Counted from the first letter of the stretch, positions 23,141 to 34,124 are shown. The stretch is 64,000 bases of DNA from an uncultured Clostridia bacterium (GCA_947087265.1 CAMUBY010000002.1:186001-250000), one strand, 5' to 3'. Numbers and translations are program-made. The notes: generated by a model not told the origin, from the sequence alone.

Positions 23141-25489
23141 ATGAAACATCCGCGCGATTTCCTAAAACCGAATATTTGTGCCGATAAAGAGTGGTATCTC
23201 TCTCTGCTCGACGAAGAAGCGCAATTCGTTTACGAACAGGAGCGCATTGACTGCGTGCTTGCCGCGTTGAAAGCCGTTTATCTTTCGCGTTACCAGAAAC
23301 GCATTGCCGAATTGAAAGCGGAAATAGCAGAGATAAAATCTGGCGACGGCTACTCTGCCGAAGATTACCGCACCGTGCTTCAAAAGAATGCGGAAATTCA
23401 AGTCCTTTATACAAAACTCGATTCCTACAAATGTTTTTTCGCCGAACCTTATTTTGCGCGCATGGACGTGGAAGACGCGGATGAGGGGTATAACAGTTAC
23501 TATATCGGGAAGAAGGGGGACGTCAATCTCGAAATTGTAGACTGGCGTGCACCGCTTGCGGTAAGGTACTATCAGAAGAGCCGCGTGACGTTTACCATCA
23601 ACGAAACGACGTATCAAACCGTACTCCGCCGTGCGCTTTCCGTCAAGAACGGCAAGCTTTCCGAGTTTCGGAACGAATATCTTTCCGTTCGCGGCGCTTT
23701 GAGCGAAGAAGAAATTGCAGGGCGCGACGAAGAAATATTATTCGACCCGTATCTGCGCAGTATTATCAAAAGCCGAAAGGACGATACGGGAATCCGCGAT
23801 ATTATTCAAACTATTCAGGAAAAACAGTTTAGCGTTATCACCAAACCCGAGCGCGAAAGTTTTGTGTTGCAGGGCTGTGCGGGCAGCGGCAAAACGATGA
23901 TTTTGCTGCACCGTCTTTCCTATCTTATGTATAATAACGAGAAACTCCGTCCGCGCGACGTGCTCGTCATTACCCCGTCCGATTCGTTTAATGCGTTTAT
24001 CGACGATTTGTCCGCGGTTCTCGAACTTGAACGCGTGCGCACGGTGACGCTTAACCGGTATTATTACCGCGTTCTGAAAAACGAGGGGATTGATATCGAG
24101 AGTAAACTGACGGGAGAGCGCGAATCCGAAGATTATCTCCGCTATCTCTATTCGCCGCAGTTTAACGCGGATTTGAATAAGCGTATTCGGAAAATTTACG
24201 ACGGACTTTACGGTTTGTTTACGGGCGCAGAGTGCAGGGAAGTTGCCGAGCAGATTCTTTCCGACTGCGACGAGCGGCAGAAGTTGTTTGTGAAGTTGAA
24301 AAATTCTTCGTTGCGAATCCGCCGCACCGTACTCGGCGAATTAAAGGAAGACAAAGAGGGCGGTTTTTACTTTACCAAACCGCTCCGCAATCTTATGAGC
24401 GCGTTCGTGGAAGTACAGGACTTTTTGAATTTTGTGCTGAAAGAAAAGGAACGCACGCCCGACTATTTCTTTCGTCAGTTTGCGCGGTTTTACGCAAGCG
24501 CGCGGCTGATTGCGCACCGCGCGAAAAAAACGGTAGAAGAGGCTTGTGAAGATTTATCGGCGCTGAATGCCGTTATCGGGAAAGAAATTGCCGACCTCAT
24601 GCGTTACAAACGGAAAATCGGCTCTCAGGAAACGTTGACTTACGGCAGTCGCATTCAGGCGCGCGAGGAGTTGAAAAAAGAAGCGGAACGCGTGGCGGAA
24701 ACGCTTCGACAGGCGGAATCGGGGTTGGATTTGTTTGCGGAGTTTTTCGGCGTCGTGCGGCTTGCGGGGATGAGCCGTGAAATCGGAAAGTGTAAAAACA
24801 CCGCGGACGTGGCGCGTTTACTATACCGCGAAACGGTCAAAAAATATAAAAAGAAGTTCGGCATGAACGGAATGTATCCTTCGGACGGATATGCGCTTCT
24901 CTCCGTGCTTGCCGCGGCAGGCAGGGAACTCACTCCCCGTTTCGGGCTGGTATTTATCGACGAAGGACAGGATATTTCGGAAGGCGAGTACCGCCTTTTA
25001 ATGCACATTCACGCGGGCGCGGCATTCAACGTTTACGGAGATTTGAAGCAGAATATTACGCCCTATCGCGGCGTAAAAGACTGGCAAATATTGCAGGCAA
25101 ACGTGTATACGCTCAATCAGAATTACCGCAACACGAACGAAATTGTGGAGTATGTTTCCGGAGTTTTAGATGCGGATATGCTGCCCATCGGACTTTGCGG
25201 CGGCGAAGTCAAGCAAACGAAAATCAGTCGCCTTGCCGCTTTTTTCCGTGAAAAGCAGGGACTGAAAGCGGTCATTGCAAAAGAAGAATATCTGCCGCTC
25301 TTTGAAAAGCGCGGTTTCAAACGGCTTTCGGGAGAACTTTCAAAAAACAAAATCAACGTCATGAGCGTTTACGAGAGCAAGGGTCTGGAATTTTCCGCCG
25401 TGGCGGTCTATGACAAGGGCATGACGGAGAACGAAAAATATATTGCCTATACGCGCGCGCTCAGCGAGTTGGCGGTGGTGGAAGACTGA
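23141..25489 (+). CDS. helD: HelD-like RNA polymerase-recycling helicase (UvrD/Rep superfamily)
   Basis: 782 residues. The N-terminal ~120 residues are coiled coil (the secondary-channel arm in HelD structures). Next come the HelD signature YYIGKKGDVNLEIVDWRAP, Walker A QGCAGSGKTMILLHRL (about residue 247), Walker B LVFIDEGQDISEGEY, NQNYRNTNEI and, late, MSVYESKGLEFSAVAVYD. HelD strips RNA polymerase from DNA after termination using ATP. PcrA/UvrD-like helicases lack the coiled-coil arm and the DWRAP motif, so HelD is preferred. The start is GTG 23135 or ATG 23141; neither has a ribosome site. No clear terminator follows. Confidence 0.88.
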   Translation: MKHPRDFLKPNICADKEWYLSLLDEEAQFVYEQERIDCVLAALKAVYLSRYQKRIAELKAEIAEIKSGDGYSAEDYRTVLQKNAEIQVLYTKLDSYKCFFAEPYFARMDVEDADEGYNSYYIGKKGDVNLEIVDWRAPLAVRYYQKSRVTFTINETTYQTVLRRALSVKNGKLSEFRNEYLSVRGALSEEEIAGRDEEILFDPYLRSIIKSRKDDTGIRDIIQTIQEKQFSVITKPERESFVLQGCAGSGKTMILLHRLSYLMYNNEKLRPRDVLVITPSDSFNAFIDDLSAVLELERVRTVTLNRYYYRVLKNEGIDIESKLTGERESEDYLRYLYSPQFNADLNKRIRKIYDGLYGLFTGAECREVAEQILSDCDERQKLFVKLKNSSLRIRRTVLGELKEDKEGGFYFTKPLRNLMSAFVEVQDFLNFVLKEKERTPDYFFRQFARFYASARLIAHRAKKTVEEACEDLSALNAVIGKEIADLMRYKRKIGSQETLTYGSRIQAREELKKEAERVAETLRQAESGLDLFAEFFGVVRLAGMSREIGKCKNTADVARLLYRETVKKYKKKFGMNGMYPSDGYALLSVLAAAGRELTPRFGLVFIDEGQDISEGEYRLLMHIHAGAAFNVYGDLKQNITPYRGVKDWQILQANVYTLNQNYRNTNEIVEYVSGVLDADMLPIGLCGGEVKQTKISRLAAFFREKQGLKAVIAKEEYLPLFEKRGFKRLSGELSKNKINVMSVYESKGLEFSAVAVYDKGMTENEKYIAYTRALSELAVVED

Positions 25490-25542
25490 TTGACTTGCAT
25501 TGATACGCGGAAAGAGCGTCTTGTGATTTTTACGGAAATCAT

Positions 25543-25571
25543 TTGCCAAATTCTACAAAATATGGTATAAT
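25543..25571 (+). promoter_or_regulatory. sigma-A promoter of the topoisomerase pair
   Basis: TTGCCA (25543-25548), a 17-nt spacer and TATAAT (25566-25571); predicted start about 25578 and a ~29-nt leader with GAGGTA before the ATG. Confidence 0.85.
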
Positions 25572-25606
25572 TTTTGTGACATACTGTTATATTCTTTGAG
25601 GTACCT

Positions 25607-27661
25607 ATGAAAGAACAGCATTACAACGCAGGCGATATTACCATCCTCGAAGGCTTAGACGCCGTACGTCTGCGCCCGGGTATGTATATCGGTTCAACGG
25701 GTCCGAAAGGGCTCCATCATATTCTATGGGAAATTGTCGATAACGCTATCGACGAAGCGGCAAACGGCTTTGCAAATAAAATCGACGTTCGCATTTATAA
25801 AGACGGCAGCGTTTCCGTGGAAGATAACGGGCGCGGTATTCCCACCGACATTCACCCCAAAACCAAAGTATCGGGCGTGCAGGTGGTATTTACGCAGCTT
25901 CACGCAGGCGGTAAATTCGACGAACACAATTATTCTTTTTCGGGCGGTTTGCACGGCGTTGGCGCGTCCGTTACCAACGCGCTCTCCAAATGGCTCACCG
26001 TGCGCGTTTGGAAAGAGGGGAAAACGTGGGAAATGGGCTTCCATTCCTATTTTGACGAGGAGAAGAATAAATACGAGTCGGGCGTGCCCAAGTCGCCGCT
26101 CGCCGATTTGAACGAACCTACCGAGAAACACGGTACGCGCGTGCATTTCATGCCCGACGGCGACGTGTTCAGTACTACCGATTTTCAACTGACGACTATT
26201 TCGCACCGTTTGAACGAACTTGCGTTTCTGAATAAGGGGCTTACGATTACGCTCACGGACGAGCGGATATTACAGAACGAATTTCAGGACGAAGAGGACG
26301 AGAACGTCCAGCTCGACCTCGAAGGCGCAATGAAGCCGTATTCCGTAACCTATTGTTACGAGGGCGGTATTTCCGATTTTGTCAAATCGCTCAACGATGG
26401 CAAGGCAAAACTTTATCCCGAACCCATCTATTATTCGGCGAAAAAAGACGGAATCATAATTGAGTTTGCCGTTCAGCATACGGGCGAGTATTCGGAAAAT
26501 TTATTCTCGTTCGTCAACAACATTCCGACGCCCGAGGGCGGCTATCACGAAATGGGCTTCCGCGGCGGCTTGACGCGCGTGCTCAACGACTACGCGCGCG
26601 AGGCGAAGTTCCTCAAAGACAAAGACCCTAACTTCCTCGGCGACGATTTCCGCGAAGGACTGACTGCCGTCTTATCCATCAAAATGAAGAACGTGCAGTT
26701 CGAGGGGCAAACGAAGACCAAACTCGGCAATCCCGAAGCGCGCACGCCCGTGGAGAGCGTGGTTGCGGAGGGACTGAGAACGCTCGCCGCCGACCCTTTG
26801 AATAAAAAGACGTTCGACGAAATCGTGAAAAAAGCGCAGAACGCGGCGCGCGTCCGCATTGCGGCGCGGCAGGCAAAGGAAACGGCGCGCGCAAAAAACA
26901 GCATCGATTCCCTGACGCTTGTTGGAAAACTCGCCGCGTGTTCGGGCAAGAAGCCCGAACAGAACGAACTCTTTATCGTAGAGGGCGATTCGGCAGGCGG
27001 CACGGCGAAACAGGCGCGCGTGAGGCAGTTCCAATCTATTTTGCCTTTGCGCGGTAAGCCGCTCAACGTAGAAAAAAAGCGGCTCGACCAGGTGCTCGCC
27101 AACGAAGAAATCCGCACGATGATTTCCGCGCTCGGCGCAGGCATCGGCAACGATTTCAATCTCGATAAAATCAATTACCATAAAGTCATTATCCTTTCGG
27201 ATGCAGACCAGGACGGGTTCCATATCCGCTGTATTCTCTTAACGTTCTTCTTCCGTTATATGCGCCCGCTCGTTAACGAAGGGCACGTCTATATCGGAAT
27301 GCCGCCCCTCTACAAGGTGTACAAGCAGAACGGCAGCGTAGAGGAATACGCTTACGACGATAACGAATTGCAGGAAAAAATCGAAAAAGTCGGGCGCGGA
27401 TACCTGATTCAACGTTATAAAGGTTTGGGCGAAATGAGCGCGGAGCAGCTTTGGAAAACGACCATGGACCCCATGCGGCGCAATCTCACGCAAGTGACCA
27501 TTGAGGACGCCGTGGCGGCGGACAACATGATTTCGACGCTCATGGGCGACAAGGTGGAAGGCAGAAAAGAATTCCTTGCGCGCAACGCGAATTTCAACAA
27601 GACGGATACGTTTTTGGGCAGAGTAAAACTCAAAAAGGAGAACGGCGATGAAGAAGAATGA
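25607..27661 (+). CDS. parE: type IIA topoisomerase ATPase subunit, ParE-like
   Basis: 684 residues. GHKL ATPase motifs ([34 protein letters not shown]), a transducer domain, and a C-terminal TOPRIM domain ([26 protein letters not shown]) ending [21 protein letters not shown]. With the ParC-like subunit it passes duplex DNA through a double-strand break. The GyrB and ParE families are close. The pair is assigned to topoisomerase IV because the partner lacks a GyrA box and the genes are not in a dnaA-dnaN-recF-gyrB setting. Its 3' end overlaps the next gene by 14 nt. Confidence 0.85.
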   Translation: MKEQHYNAGDITILEGLDAVRLRPGMYIGSTGPKGLHHILWEIVDNAIDEAANGFANKIDVRIYKDGSVSVEDNGRGIPTDIHPKTKVSGVQVVFTQLHAGGKFDEHNYSFSGGLHGVGASVTNALSKWLTVRVWKEGKTWEMGFHSYFDEEKNKYESGVPKSPLADLNEPTEKHGTRVHFMPDGDVFSTTDFQLTTISHRLNELAFLNKGLTITLTDERILQNEFQDEEDENVQLDLEGAMKPYSVTYCYEGGISDFVKSLNDGKAKLYPEPIYYSAKKDGIIIEFAVQHTGEYSENLFSFVNNIPTPEGGYHEMGFRGGLTRVLNDYAREAKFLKDKDPNFLGDDFREGLTAVLSIKMKNVQFEGQTKTKLGNPEARTPVESVVAEGLRTLAADPLNKKTFDEIVKKAQNAARVRIAARQAKETARAKNSIDSLTLVGKLAACSGKKPEQNELFIVEGDSAGGTAKQARVRQFQSILPLRGKPLNVEKKRLDQVLANEEIRTMISALGAGIGNDFNLDKINYHKVIILSDADQDGFHIRCILLTFFFRYMRPLVNEGHVYIGMPPLYKVYKQNGSVEEYAYDDNELQEKIEKVGRGYLIQRYKGLGEMSAEQLWKTTMDPMRRNLTQVTIEDAVAADNMISTLMGDKVEGRKEFLARNANFNKTDTFLGRVKLKKENGDEEE

Positions 27662-30083
27662 GATGCCGCAGGAAGAGCCGAAAGGCGCGCTGTATGTAAC
27701 GCCGCTGGAAGAAGTGCTTCCCGCTTCCATGCTCCCGTATGCGGAGGAGGTCATTCTCGACAGAGCCCTTCCCCGCGTAGAGGACGGCTTAAAACCCGTA
27801 CAGCGCAGAATTCTCTATACCATGAGCGAGATGGGGCTTACGCCCGATAAGCCGCACAAGAAGTCGGCGCGTATCGTCGGCGATTGCATGGGTAAATATC
27901 ACCCCCACGGCGATTCCTCGGTGTACGACGCAATGGTGCGTCTGGCACAGGAATTCAACATGGGCAAAACGCTTGTCAACGGGCACGGTAATTTCGGCTC
28001 GGTAGACGGCGACCCTGCGGCGGCTATGCGTTATACCGAAGCGCGTTTAGAGCCGATTGCGCTCGAACTCTTGCGCGATTTGGATAAGAACACCGTTCCG
28101 TTCAAACTCAATTTCGACGATTCGCTGAAAGAACCCGAAGTGCTCCCCGGGCGGTTTCCCAATCTGCTTGTCAACGGCGCGTCGGGTATTGCGGTGGGGC
28201 TTGCAACCAACATTCCGCCCCATAACCTCGGCGAGACGATTGATGGCGTGATTGCCTACCTCGATAATCCCAAAATCCGTTTGAACGATTTGGTCGACTA
28301 TATCAAGGCGCCCGATTTCCCGACAGGCGGCTACATTATCGCCAACGAACTCAACCAGGCGTACCGCACGGGCAAGGGTAAAATTATTTTGCGCGCCAAA
28401 CTGCGCGTGGAAGAGACGGATAACGACAGAAAGAATATCGTCATCACCCAACTTCCCTATCAGGTAAACAAGGCGGCGTTGCTGCGTAAAATTGCCGAAT
28501 TGAAGGAAGAGAAGAAAGAGGAACTTGCCGGCATTACAAAGGTGAGCGACGAGAGCGACCGCGTGGGAATGCGCGCCGTGATTGAAGTGCGCGGCGATGC
28601 AGATATCGATAAAATTCTGAAAGTGCTGTATAAATATTCGGATTTGGAAGTCACGTTCGGCATGAATCTGGTTGCCATTGCAAACGGGAAACCCATGCAG
28701 TTGGGGTTGCTCGATATTCTCAAATACTACACGGCATACCAGAAGGACGTAGTGCTCCGCCGCACGAAATTTGACTTAAACCAGGCGAAGGACCGCTGTC
28801 ATATCCTCGAAGGCTTAATCATCGCCGTACAGAATATCGACGAAGTAATTAAGATTATCAAAGGCGCGGAATCCACGGCGGACGCGCGTGAAAAACTGCG
28901 TGCAAGATTTTCGCTCTCCGAGCGGCAGGCACAGGCGATTCTCGATTTACGGCTTGCCCGTTTAACCAAACTCGAAATTTTTAAACTCGAAGAAGAGCAT
29001 AAAGCGTTGCAGGAGTTAATTCGCCGACTTACGGAAATCGTGAACAGCCCCAAACTGCTCACGCAGGTCGTAAAAGACGAATTGCTCGAAATCAAGAAAA
29101 AGTATAAAACGCCGCGTAAAAGTCAGCTCGTGTTCTCCGCAGAAGAAGCGATGGCGGAGCGTGCCGACGTGCGCGCGCCGGGCGTTTCCAGCACCGTCTG
29201 CATCACGGCGGACGGCAAACTCAAATGCGTATCCGACAGCAATTTCGGGCACTCCAACAAAAAAATCGGCGAAAAATCCAAACGCAACGCCGTTATGGTG
29301 CAGAGTATTAAAATGCAGTCGGACGAAACGCTCCTCGTGTTCTCGAACAAGGGCAACGGCTACCGTATGTACGCGGAAAATCTGGTGTGCAAATTTGCCG
29401 AGAGCGGTTATTCTCTCTCCGATTTCTTTGAAGAAGCGGAAAAGGACGAAAAGCCCGTTGCGCTGTTCCCTATCGGCGTGGAGGGAGACGTACTCTTTAT
29501 TACGCGCAAAGGAATGCTGAAAAAGACGGCGTGGGCGGAATACGTGCAGACGAAGCCGTATTTTCAGGCTATCCGTCTCAACGAGGGGGACGAAGTGCTT
29601 ACCGTACAGACGGACGTAAGCGACGAGGGTGAAACGGTCTTCTTCGTTTCCAAGAGCGGTATGTGCCTCAACGCACGCAAAGACGATATTCCTTCGCAGG
29701 GCAGAATTGCGGGCGGCGTAAAGGGAATGAATCTGAAAGAGGACGACGACATTGTGTTTGCTTCCCAGATTGACGGCGAGGGCGAAATTGTCGTTGTGAC
29801 GTCTGACAGCAGGTTTAAGCGCGTGATTGCGGCGCAAATCGATTCTCTGCCGCGCTACCGCAAGGGCGTTCAGATTGCTTCGCTCAAAGGGGATACCGTA
29901 ATCTTTGCCGATTACGTTACCGTGCCTTATATGCTTGCCGTCGTTACCGAAAACGGCATGACGGAAGTTTCTACGGAGGATATTCCCATTGACGCGACGA
30001 ATACGCGCGGAAGAACGCTGCGCGGTACGAAGTGGAAAGCGCAGGAAGTATATGCGATGAAATACCGCGAAATCGACGGTTAA
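27648..30083 (+). CDS. parC: type IIA topoisomerase cleavage subunit, ParC-like
   Basis: 811 residues. Breakage-reunion domain with the catalytic tyrosine in [10 protein letters not shown] (about residue 127) and the quinolone-binding helix [17 protein letters not shown]; both key positions (Ser and Asp) are wild type, predicting no target-site fluoroquinolone resistance. Coiled-coil region about 350-480, then a six-bladed beta-pinwheel C-terminal domain from about residue 500. The GyrA box (QRRGGRG) is missing from the first blade, where the sequence reads SNKKIGEKS, so supercoiling activity is unlikely and ParC is preferred. It overlaps parE. Confidence 0.85.
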   Translation: MKKNEMPQEEPKGALYVTPLEEVLPASMLPYAEEVILDRALPRVEDGLKPVQRRILYTMSEMGLTPDKPHKKSARIVGDCMGKYHPHGDSSVYDAMVRLAQEFNMGKTLVNGHGNFGSVDGDPAAAMRYTEARLEPIALELLRDLDKNTVPFKLNFDDSLKEPEVLPGRFPNLLVNGASGIAVGLATNIPPHNLGETIDGVIAYLDNPKIRLNDLVDYIKAPDFPTGGYIIANELNQAYRTGKGKIILRAKLRVEETDNDRKNIVITQLPYQVNKAALLRKIAELKEEKKEELAGITKVSDESDRVGMRAVIEVRGDADIDKILKVLYKYSDLEVTFGMNLVAIANGKPMQLGLLDILKYYTAYQKDVVLRRTKFDLNQAKDRCHILEGLIIAVQNIDEVIKIIKGAESTADAREKLRARFSLSERQAQAILDLRLARLTKLEIFKLEEEHKALQELIRRLTEIVNSPKLLTQVVKDELLEIKKKYKTPRKSQLVFSAEEAMAERADVRAPGVSSTVCITADGKLKCVSDSNFGHSNKKIGEKSKRNAVMVQSIKMQSDETLLVFSNKGNGYRMYAENLVCKFAESGYSLSDFFEEAEKDEKPVALFPIGVEGDVLFITRKGMLKKTAWAEYVQTKPYFQAIRLNEGDEVLTVQTDVSDEGETVFFVSKSGMCLNARKDDIPSQGRIAGGVKGMNLKEDDDIVFASQIDGEGEIVVVTSDSRFKRVIAAQIDSLPRYRKGVQIASLKGDTVIFADYVTVPYMLAVVTENGMTEVSTEDIPIDATNTRGRTLRGTKWKAQEVYAMKYREIDG

Positions 30084-30091
30084 ACAAACAT

Positions 30092-30125
30092 AAAAATACG
30101 GTAAAATTCATGCCGTATTTTTTTG
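30092..30125 (+). terminator. intrinsic terminator after parC
   Basis: Stem AAAAATACGG/CCGTATTTTT (30092-30101 with 30113-30122), 11-nt loop, T-run. Confidence 0.9.
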
Positions 30126-30163
30126 TTTGCCGGTATAATTTTTTGTAAAGATTTCATATATGA

Positions 30164-30192
30164 TTGACTTTCCCGCGGCGCAGTGTTAGAAT
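30164..30192 (+). promoter_or_regulatory. sigma-A promoter ending 9 nt before a start codon
   Basis: TTGACT (30164-30169), a 17-nt spacer and TAGAAT (30187-30192). The predicted transcription start (~30199) is only ~3 nt upstream of the ATG at 30202, so the transcript would be essentially leaderless. Confidence 0.75.
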
Positions 30193-30201
30193 GATGTTGG
30201 C

Positions 30202-30867
30202 ATGAAAGAAAATTTGAAATCTTGTGAATTGTTTGATTTTTCACATACCATGGCGGCGGAGTATTTGCGTCAGTTTGAATACCCTTGGGAAGCGCTTTCG
30301 GGCATCAAAGAAACAATTCTTTCGCTCGCGGCAAATTTGAATGCGGAAGAGTACCGGGAAATGGCGCCGCAGGTCTGGGTGCATAAGAGCGCACAAATTG
30401 CGCCCACCGCATATCTCGGCGCCCCTTGCATTATCGGCGAAAATACCGAAGTGCGGCACGGTGCATTTATCAGAGGAAGCGCACTTATCGGCAATCATTG
30501 CGTCGTCGGAAATTCATGCGAACTCAAAAACGTTATTTTATTCGACAACGTGCAGGTTCCGCACTACAATTATGTGGGCGACAGCATTCTCGGTTACCGC
30601 TCTCACATGGGCGCAGGTGCGGTGACTTCCAACGTGAAATCGGACAGAACGCCCGTTGCAGTAAAGGGTGAATGCGAAATTGCAACAGGGCTCAAAAAGT
30701 TCGGCGCAATGCTCGGCGACGGCGTGGAGGTGGGTTGCAACAGCGTCCTCAACCCCGGAACCGTCGTCGGCAAAAATACGAATATTTATCCGCTGTCTTC
30801 GGTGCGCGGCGTCATTCCCGCAAACAGCATTTACAAGACAGGCGGAAAGATTGTAGCAAAGCGGTAA
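30202..30867 (+). CDS. left-handed beta-helix acyltransferase, GlmU C-terminal type
   Basis: 221 residues. A helical N-terminus of ~70 residues precedes hexapeptide repeats (IIGENTEVRHGAFIRGSALI onward), then YVGDSILGYRSHMGAGAVTSNVK, IATGLKKFGAMLGDGVEVGCN and NPGTVVGKNTNIYP. This is the repeat domain of archaeal-type GlmU/sugar-1-phosphate acetyltransferases; the uridylyltransferase domain is absent. Its position before glmM and glmS suggests N-acetylation of glucosamine-1-phosphate or a related amino sugar. That is inference; such proteins are often annotated UDP-GlcNAc pyrophosphorylase, which the missing domain does not support. No Shine-Dalgarno is visible. Confidence 0.8.
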   Translation: MKENLKSCELFDFSHTMAAEYLRQFEYPWEALSGIKETILSLAANLNAEEYREMAPQVWVHKSAQIAPTAYLGAPCIIGENTEVRHGAFIRGSALIGNHCVVGNSCELKNVILFDNVQVPHYNYVGDSILGYRSHMGAGAVTSNVKSDRTPVAVKGECEIATGLKKFGAMLGDGVEVGCNSVLNPGTVVGKNTNIYPLSSVRGVIPANSIYKTGGKIVAKR

Positions 30868-30895
30868 AACAGAAGAAAAAACGGGCAGGAGCAAT

Positions 30896-32281
30896 ATGGG
30901 AAAATATTTCGGAACGGACGGATTTCGCGGAGAAGCGAATCTTACGCTCACCGCCGACCACGCCTATAAAGTCGGTAGGTTTCTCGGTTGGTATTTCGGG
31001 GAACGCAAACGGCAATACGGCGATAAAAGCGCGCCGAGAATCGTCATCGGGAAGGATACCAGAAGGTCGAGCTATATGTTTGAATATACGCTCATCGCAG
31101 GGCTTACCGCCTCGGGTGCGGACGCGTATATGCTTCACGTTACCACCACGCCTTCGGTTGCCTATATCGCGCGCGTCGACGCGTTCGACTGCGGTATTAT
31201 GATTTCCGCAAGCCACAATCCGTATTACGACAACGGGATTAAGCTCATCAATTTGCAGGGTGAGAAAATGGACGAGAGCGTGATTGCGCTCATCGAAGAT
31301 TATCTCGACGGAAAACTGACTGCGTTCGGAAAGCGTTATAAGGAACTGCCTTACGCACTGCGCGAAAATATCGGTAAAACGGTGGACTACGCTTCGGGCA
31401 GAAACCGCTATATCGGGTATCTCATTTCGCTCGGAATGTACTCTTTCCGCGGGATGCGCGTGGGGCTCGACTGTGCCAACGGCAGCAGTTGGAATATTGC
31501 GAAGGCGGTCTTTGAAACTTTGGGCGCAACCACTTACGTCATCAATGCCGAACCGGACGGTTGCAACATCAACGAAAATGCCGGTTCAACGCATATCGAA
31601 GGCTTGCAGAAGTTGGTGAAAGAAAAAAAACTTGACGTCGGGTTTGCATACGACGGCGACGCGGACAGATGTCTTTGCGTGGACGAAAACGGAAACGTCG
31701 TGACCGGCGACCACATTTTATACGTTTACGGAACGTATATGAAAGAGCGCGGAAAGCTGGTAAACAACACCGTCGTGACGACAGTGATGTCGAACTGCGG
31801 GCTGTATAAGGCGTTTGACGCGGCAGGAATTGGTTATGCGAAGACGGCTGTCGGCGACAAGTACGTTCAGGAGTATATGGCGGAGCACGGTTGCAGATTG
31901 GGCGGCGAGCAATCAGGGCATATCATTTTTTCCAAATACGCAACCACGGGTGACGGCATCCTCACCAGCATGAAAGTGATGGAAGTCATTATGGCGAAAA
32001 AGACGACGCTTTCCAAACTTTGCGAGCCGCTGAAAATTTATCCGCAGGTACTTCTTAATATTCCCGTGGCGGAAAAAGAGAAGGCGCAAAACGATAAAGA
32101 CGTGCTTGCCTGCGTAAAACAAGCGGAAGCGGAACTTGTCGGCGGCGGAAGAATTCTCGTTCGGGCAAGCGGTACCGAGCCGCTCGTCAGAATCATGGTG
32201 GAAGCGGAGAGCGAAACGCTTTGCAAAAAACTCTCCGATGAGATTGCCGCCGTATTATACAAAAAAGGTTACGCAAAATAG
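30896..32281 (+). CDS. glmM: phosphoglucosamine mutase
   Basis: 461 residues, the alpha-D-phosphohexomutase fold in four domains. KYFGTDGFRGEAN at the N-terminus, phosphoserine loop ISASHNPYYDNGIK (Ser106), metal loop FAYDGDADRCL, sugar loop GGEQSGHI, and C-terminal phosphate loop VRASGTEPLVRIMVE. GlmM converts glucosamine-6-P to glucosamine-1-P, the step between GlmS and GlmU; the GEQSGH loop and the neighbour glmS favour this substrate over glucose or mannose phosphates. CAGGAG precedes the ATG. Confidence 0.94.
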   Translation: MGKYFGTDGFRGEANLTLTADHAYKVGRFLGWYFGERKRQYGDKSAPRIVIGKDTRRSSYMFEYTLIAGLTASGADAYMLHVTTTPSVAYIARVDAFDCGIMISASHNPYYDNGIKLINLQGEKMDESVIALIEDYLDGKLTAFGKRYKELPYALRENIGKTVDYASGRNRYIGYLISLGMYSFRGMRVGLDCANGSSWNIAKAVFETLGATTYVINAEPDGCNINENAGSTHIEGLQKLVKEKKLDVGFAYDGDADRCLCVDENGNVVTGDHILYVYGTYMKERGKLVNNTVVTTVMSNCGLYKAFDAAGIGYAKTAVGDKYVQEYMAEHGCRLGGEQSGHIIFSKYATTGDGILTSMKVMEVIMAKKTTLSKLCEPLKIYPQVLLNIPVAEKEKAQNDKDVLACVKQAEAELVGGGRILVRASGTEPLVRIMVEAESETLCKKLSDEIAAVLYKKGYAK

Positions 32282-32291
32282 AGAGAAGAAT

Positions 32292-34124
32292 ATGTGCGGA
32301 ATAGTAGGTTATACGGGTAAAAAACAAGCGGCGCCCATTCTTTTGGAAGGGCTTACCAAGCTCGAATACAGGGGTTACGATTCGGCGGGTGTTGCGGTGT
32401 CGGACGCATACGGGCGCATTGAAATTGCCAAAGCGCAGGGAAAACTCGACGTATTAAAGGAAAAGATAGACGGCGGGAAGACCATGCACGGCGCATGCGG
32501 AATCGGGCATACGCGCTGGGCGACGCACGGCGTGCCGAACGAAACGAACGCGCATCCGCACTGTAACGACGATTCTACCATCGTTGCCGTTCACAACGGA
32601 ATTATTGAAAATTATGCCGAACTCAAAGCGAAACTCATTCGGCGCGGCTATCAGTTTTATTCGCAAACGGATACCGAAGTTGCAACCAAACTGGTGGACT
32701 ATTACTATAAAAAGCACGGCGAACCGTTAAAAGCGATTGCCGAATTTTCGCTTCGGGTACGGGGCTCTTATGCGCTTGCCGTACTATTCAGCGATTATCC
32801 CGAAGAAATTTACGCGATTCGCAAAGACAGTCCCATGGTCATTGCCGCAACGGGGAAAGAATGTTTCCTCGCTTCCGACGTGCCTGCGCTGCTTAAATAT
32901 ACAAAGAACGTTTATTATATCGAAAACGACCAAATCGCGCATCTCAAAAACGGACAGACTTCCTTTTACAATATCGACGGAGACCCCGTCGAAATACCGT
33001 TAACGCATATCACCTGGGACGCGCAGGCGGCGGAAAAAGACGGATATGAGCACTATATGCTCAAAGAAATTCACGAGCAGCCGCGCGTTATCAAAGATAC
33101 GCTCGGATATTTCATTCAAAATGGAAAAATTGATTTTTCCGAACTCAATCTCACCGACGCGTATCTGAAATCCGTAAACAAAATTATTATCGCGGGTTGC
33201 GGTTCGGCGTATCACGTCGGCGTTGCCATGCAGTACGTGATAGAGGATTTGGCGCGCATTCCCGTAAGAGTGGAACTCGCTTCGGAGTTTCGTTACCGCA
33301 GTTTTATTTCGGACGGTAAGGAACTTGTGATAATTATCAGTCAATCGGGAGAAACGGCGGACAGTATTGCCGCCCTGCGCGAAGCGAAGTCGAGGGGGTT
33401 GAAAACGCTTGCGATTGTGAACGTGGTCGGCTCTACCATAGCGCGCGAAGCGGACTTTGTGTTCTACACCAAAGCGGGCCCTGAAATTTCCGTTGCCACT
33501 ACGAAGGCATACAGCGCGCAGCTTGTTGCAGGGTATCTGATTGCGCTCAAATTCGCCGAGGCGCATTCTCTTTTATCGGACGGGCAGTATCGGGAGCTTC
33601 TTTCCGAACTTTGTCTTTTGCCCGAAAAAATCAAAACAATTCTTGAAAAAGATACCGCAATCCAGCAGTTTGCGTTTCATTGTATGGATAAAAAGAATGC
33701 GTTTTTTATCGGCAGGGGACTCGATTATGCGGTCAGCATGGAAGGCAGTCTGAAACTCAAAGAAATCAGTTATATTCATTCCGAAGCATATGCCGCAGGG
33801 GAGTTGAAGCACGGCGCAATCAGTTTAATCGAGGACGGCACGCTGGTTTTCGGGATTCTGACGCAGGATGAACTGGCGGAAAAGACGGTCAGCAATCTCG
33901 AAGAAACGAAGAGCCGCAAAGCCCAACTTGCCGTGGTTGCATTTGAGGGAACGGAAGTGCCGAAATCCTGTGAATGCGTTTTTTATGTGCCGCGTACGGA
34001 CGCTCGTTTTGCGGCGAGTCTTTCGGTGATTCCTTTGCAGTTATATGCCTATTATTTAAGCGTTTCAAAGGGGAACAACGTAGATAAACCGCGGAATCTC
34101 GCAAAGAGTGTCACGGTAGAATAA
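32292..34124 (+). CDS. glmS: glutamine-fructose-6-phosphate aminotransferase (isomerizing)
   Basis: 610 residues. The N-terminal nucleophile Cys2 (CGIVGYTG), a class II glutaminase domain with RWATHG and NGIIENY, then two SIS domains (GCGSAYHVGV, ISQSGETADSIAALREA, TKAYSAQLV) and a C-terminus ending NLAKSVTVE. It makes glucosamine-6-P, the first committed step to UDP-GlcNAc. It starts 10 nt after glmM; the ATG is preceded by AGAGAAGA. The gap is too short for a glmS ribozyme. Confidence 0.97.
   Translation: MCGIVGYTGKKQAAPILLEGLTKLEYRGYDSAGVAVSDAYGRIEIAKAQGKLDVLKEKIDGGKTMHGACGIGHTRWATHGVPNETNAHPHCNDDSTIVAVHNGIIENYAELKAKLIRRGYQFYSQTDTEVATKLVDYYYKKHGEPLKAIAEFSLRVRGSYALAVLFSDYPEEIYAIRKDSPMVIAATGKECFLASDVPALLKYTKNVYYIENDQIAHLKNGQTSFYNIDGDPVEIPLTHITWDAQAAEKDGYEHYMLKEIHEQPRVIKDTLGYFIQNGKIDFSELNLTDAYLKSVNKIIIAGCGSAYHVGVAMQYVIEDLARIPVRVELASEFRYRSFISDGKELVIIISQSGETADSIAALREAKSRGLKTLAIVNVVGSTIAREADFVFYTKAGPEISVATTKAYSAQLVAGYLIALKFAEAHSLLSDGQYRELLSELCLLPEKIKTILEKDTAIQQFAFHCMDKKNAFFIGRGLDYAVSMEGSLKLKEISYIHSEAYAAGELKHGAISLIEDGTLVFGILTQDELAEKTVSNLEETKSRKAQLAVVAFEGTEVPKSCECVFYVPRTDARFAASLSVIPLQLYAYYLSVSKGNNVDKPRNLAKSVTVE

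Noticed and set aside
25607..30083. DNA gyrase gyrB-gyrA
   Set aside because: The cleavage subunit lacks a GyrA box and the locus lacks dnaA, dnaN and recF, so topoisomerase IV is preferred; not absolutely excluded.
32282..32291. glmS ribozyme upstream of glmS
   Set aside because: Only 10 nt separate glmM and glmS and no ribozyme core is present there or in the glmM 3' end; the gene is transcribed as part of the glmM operon.
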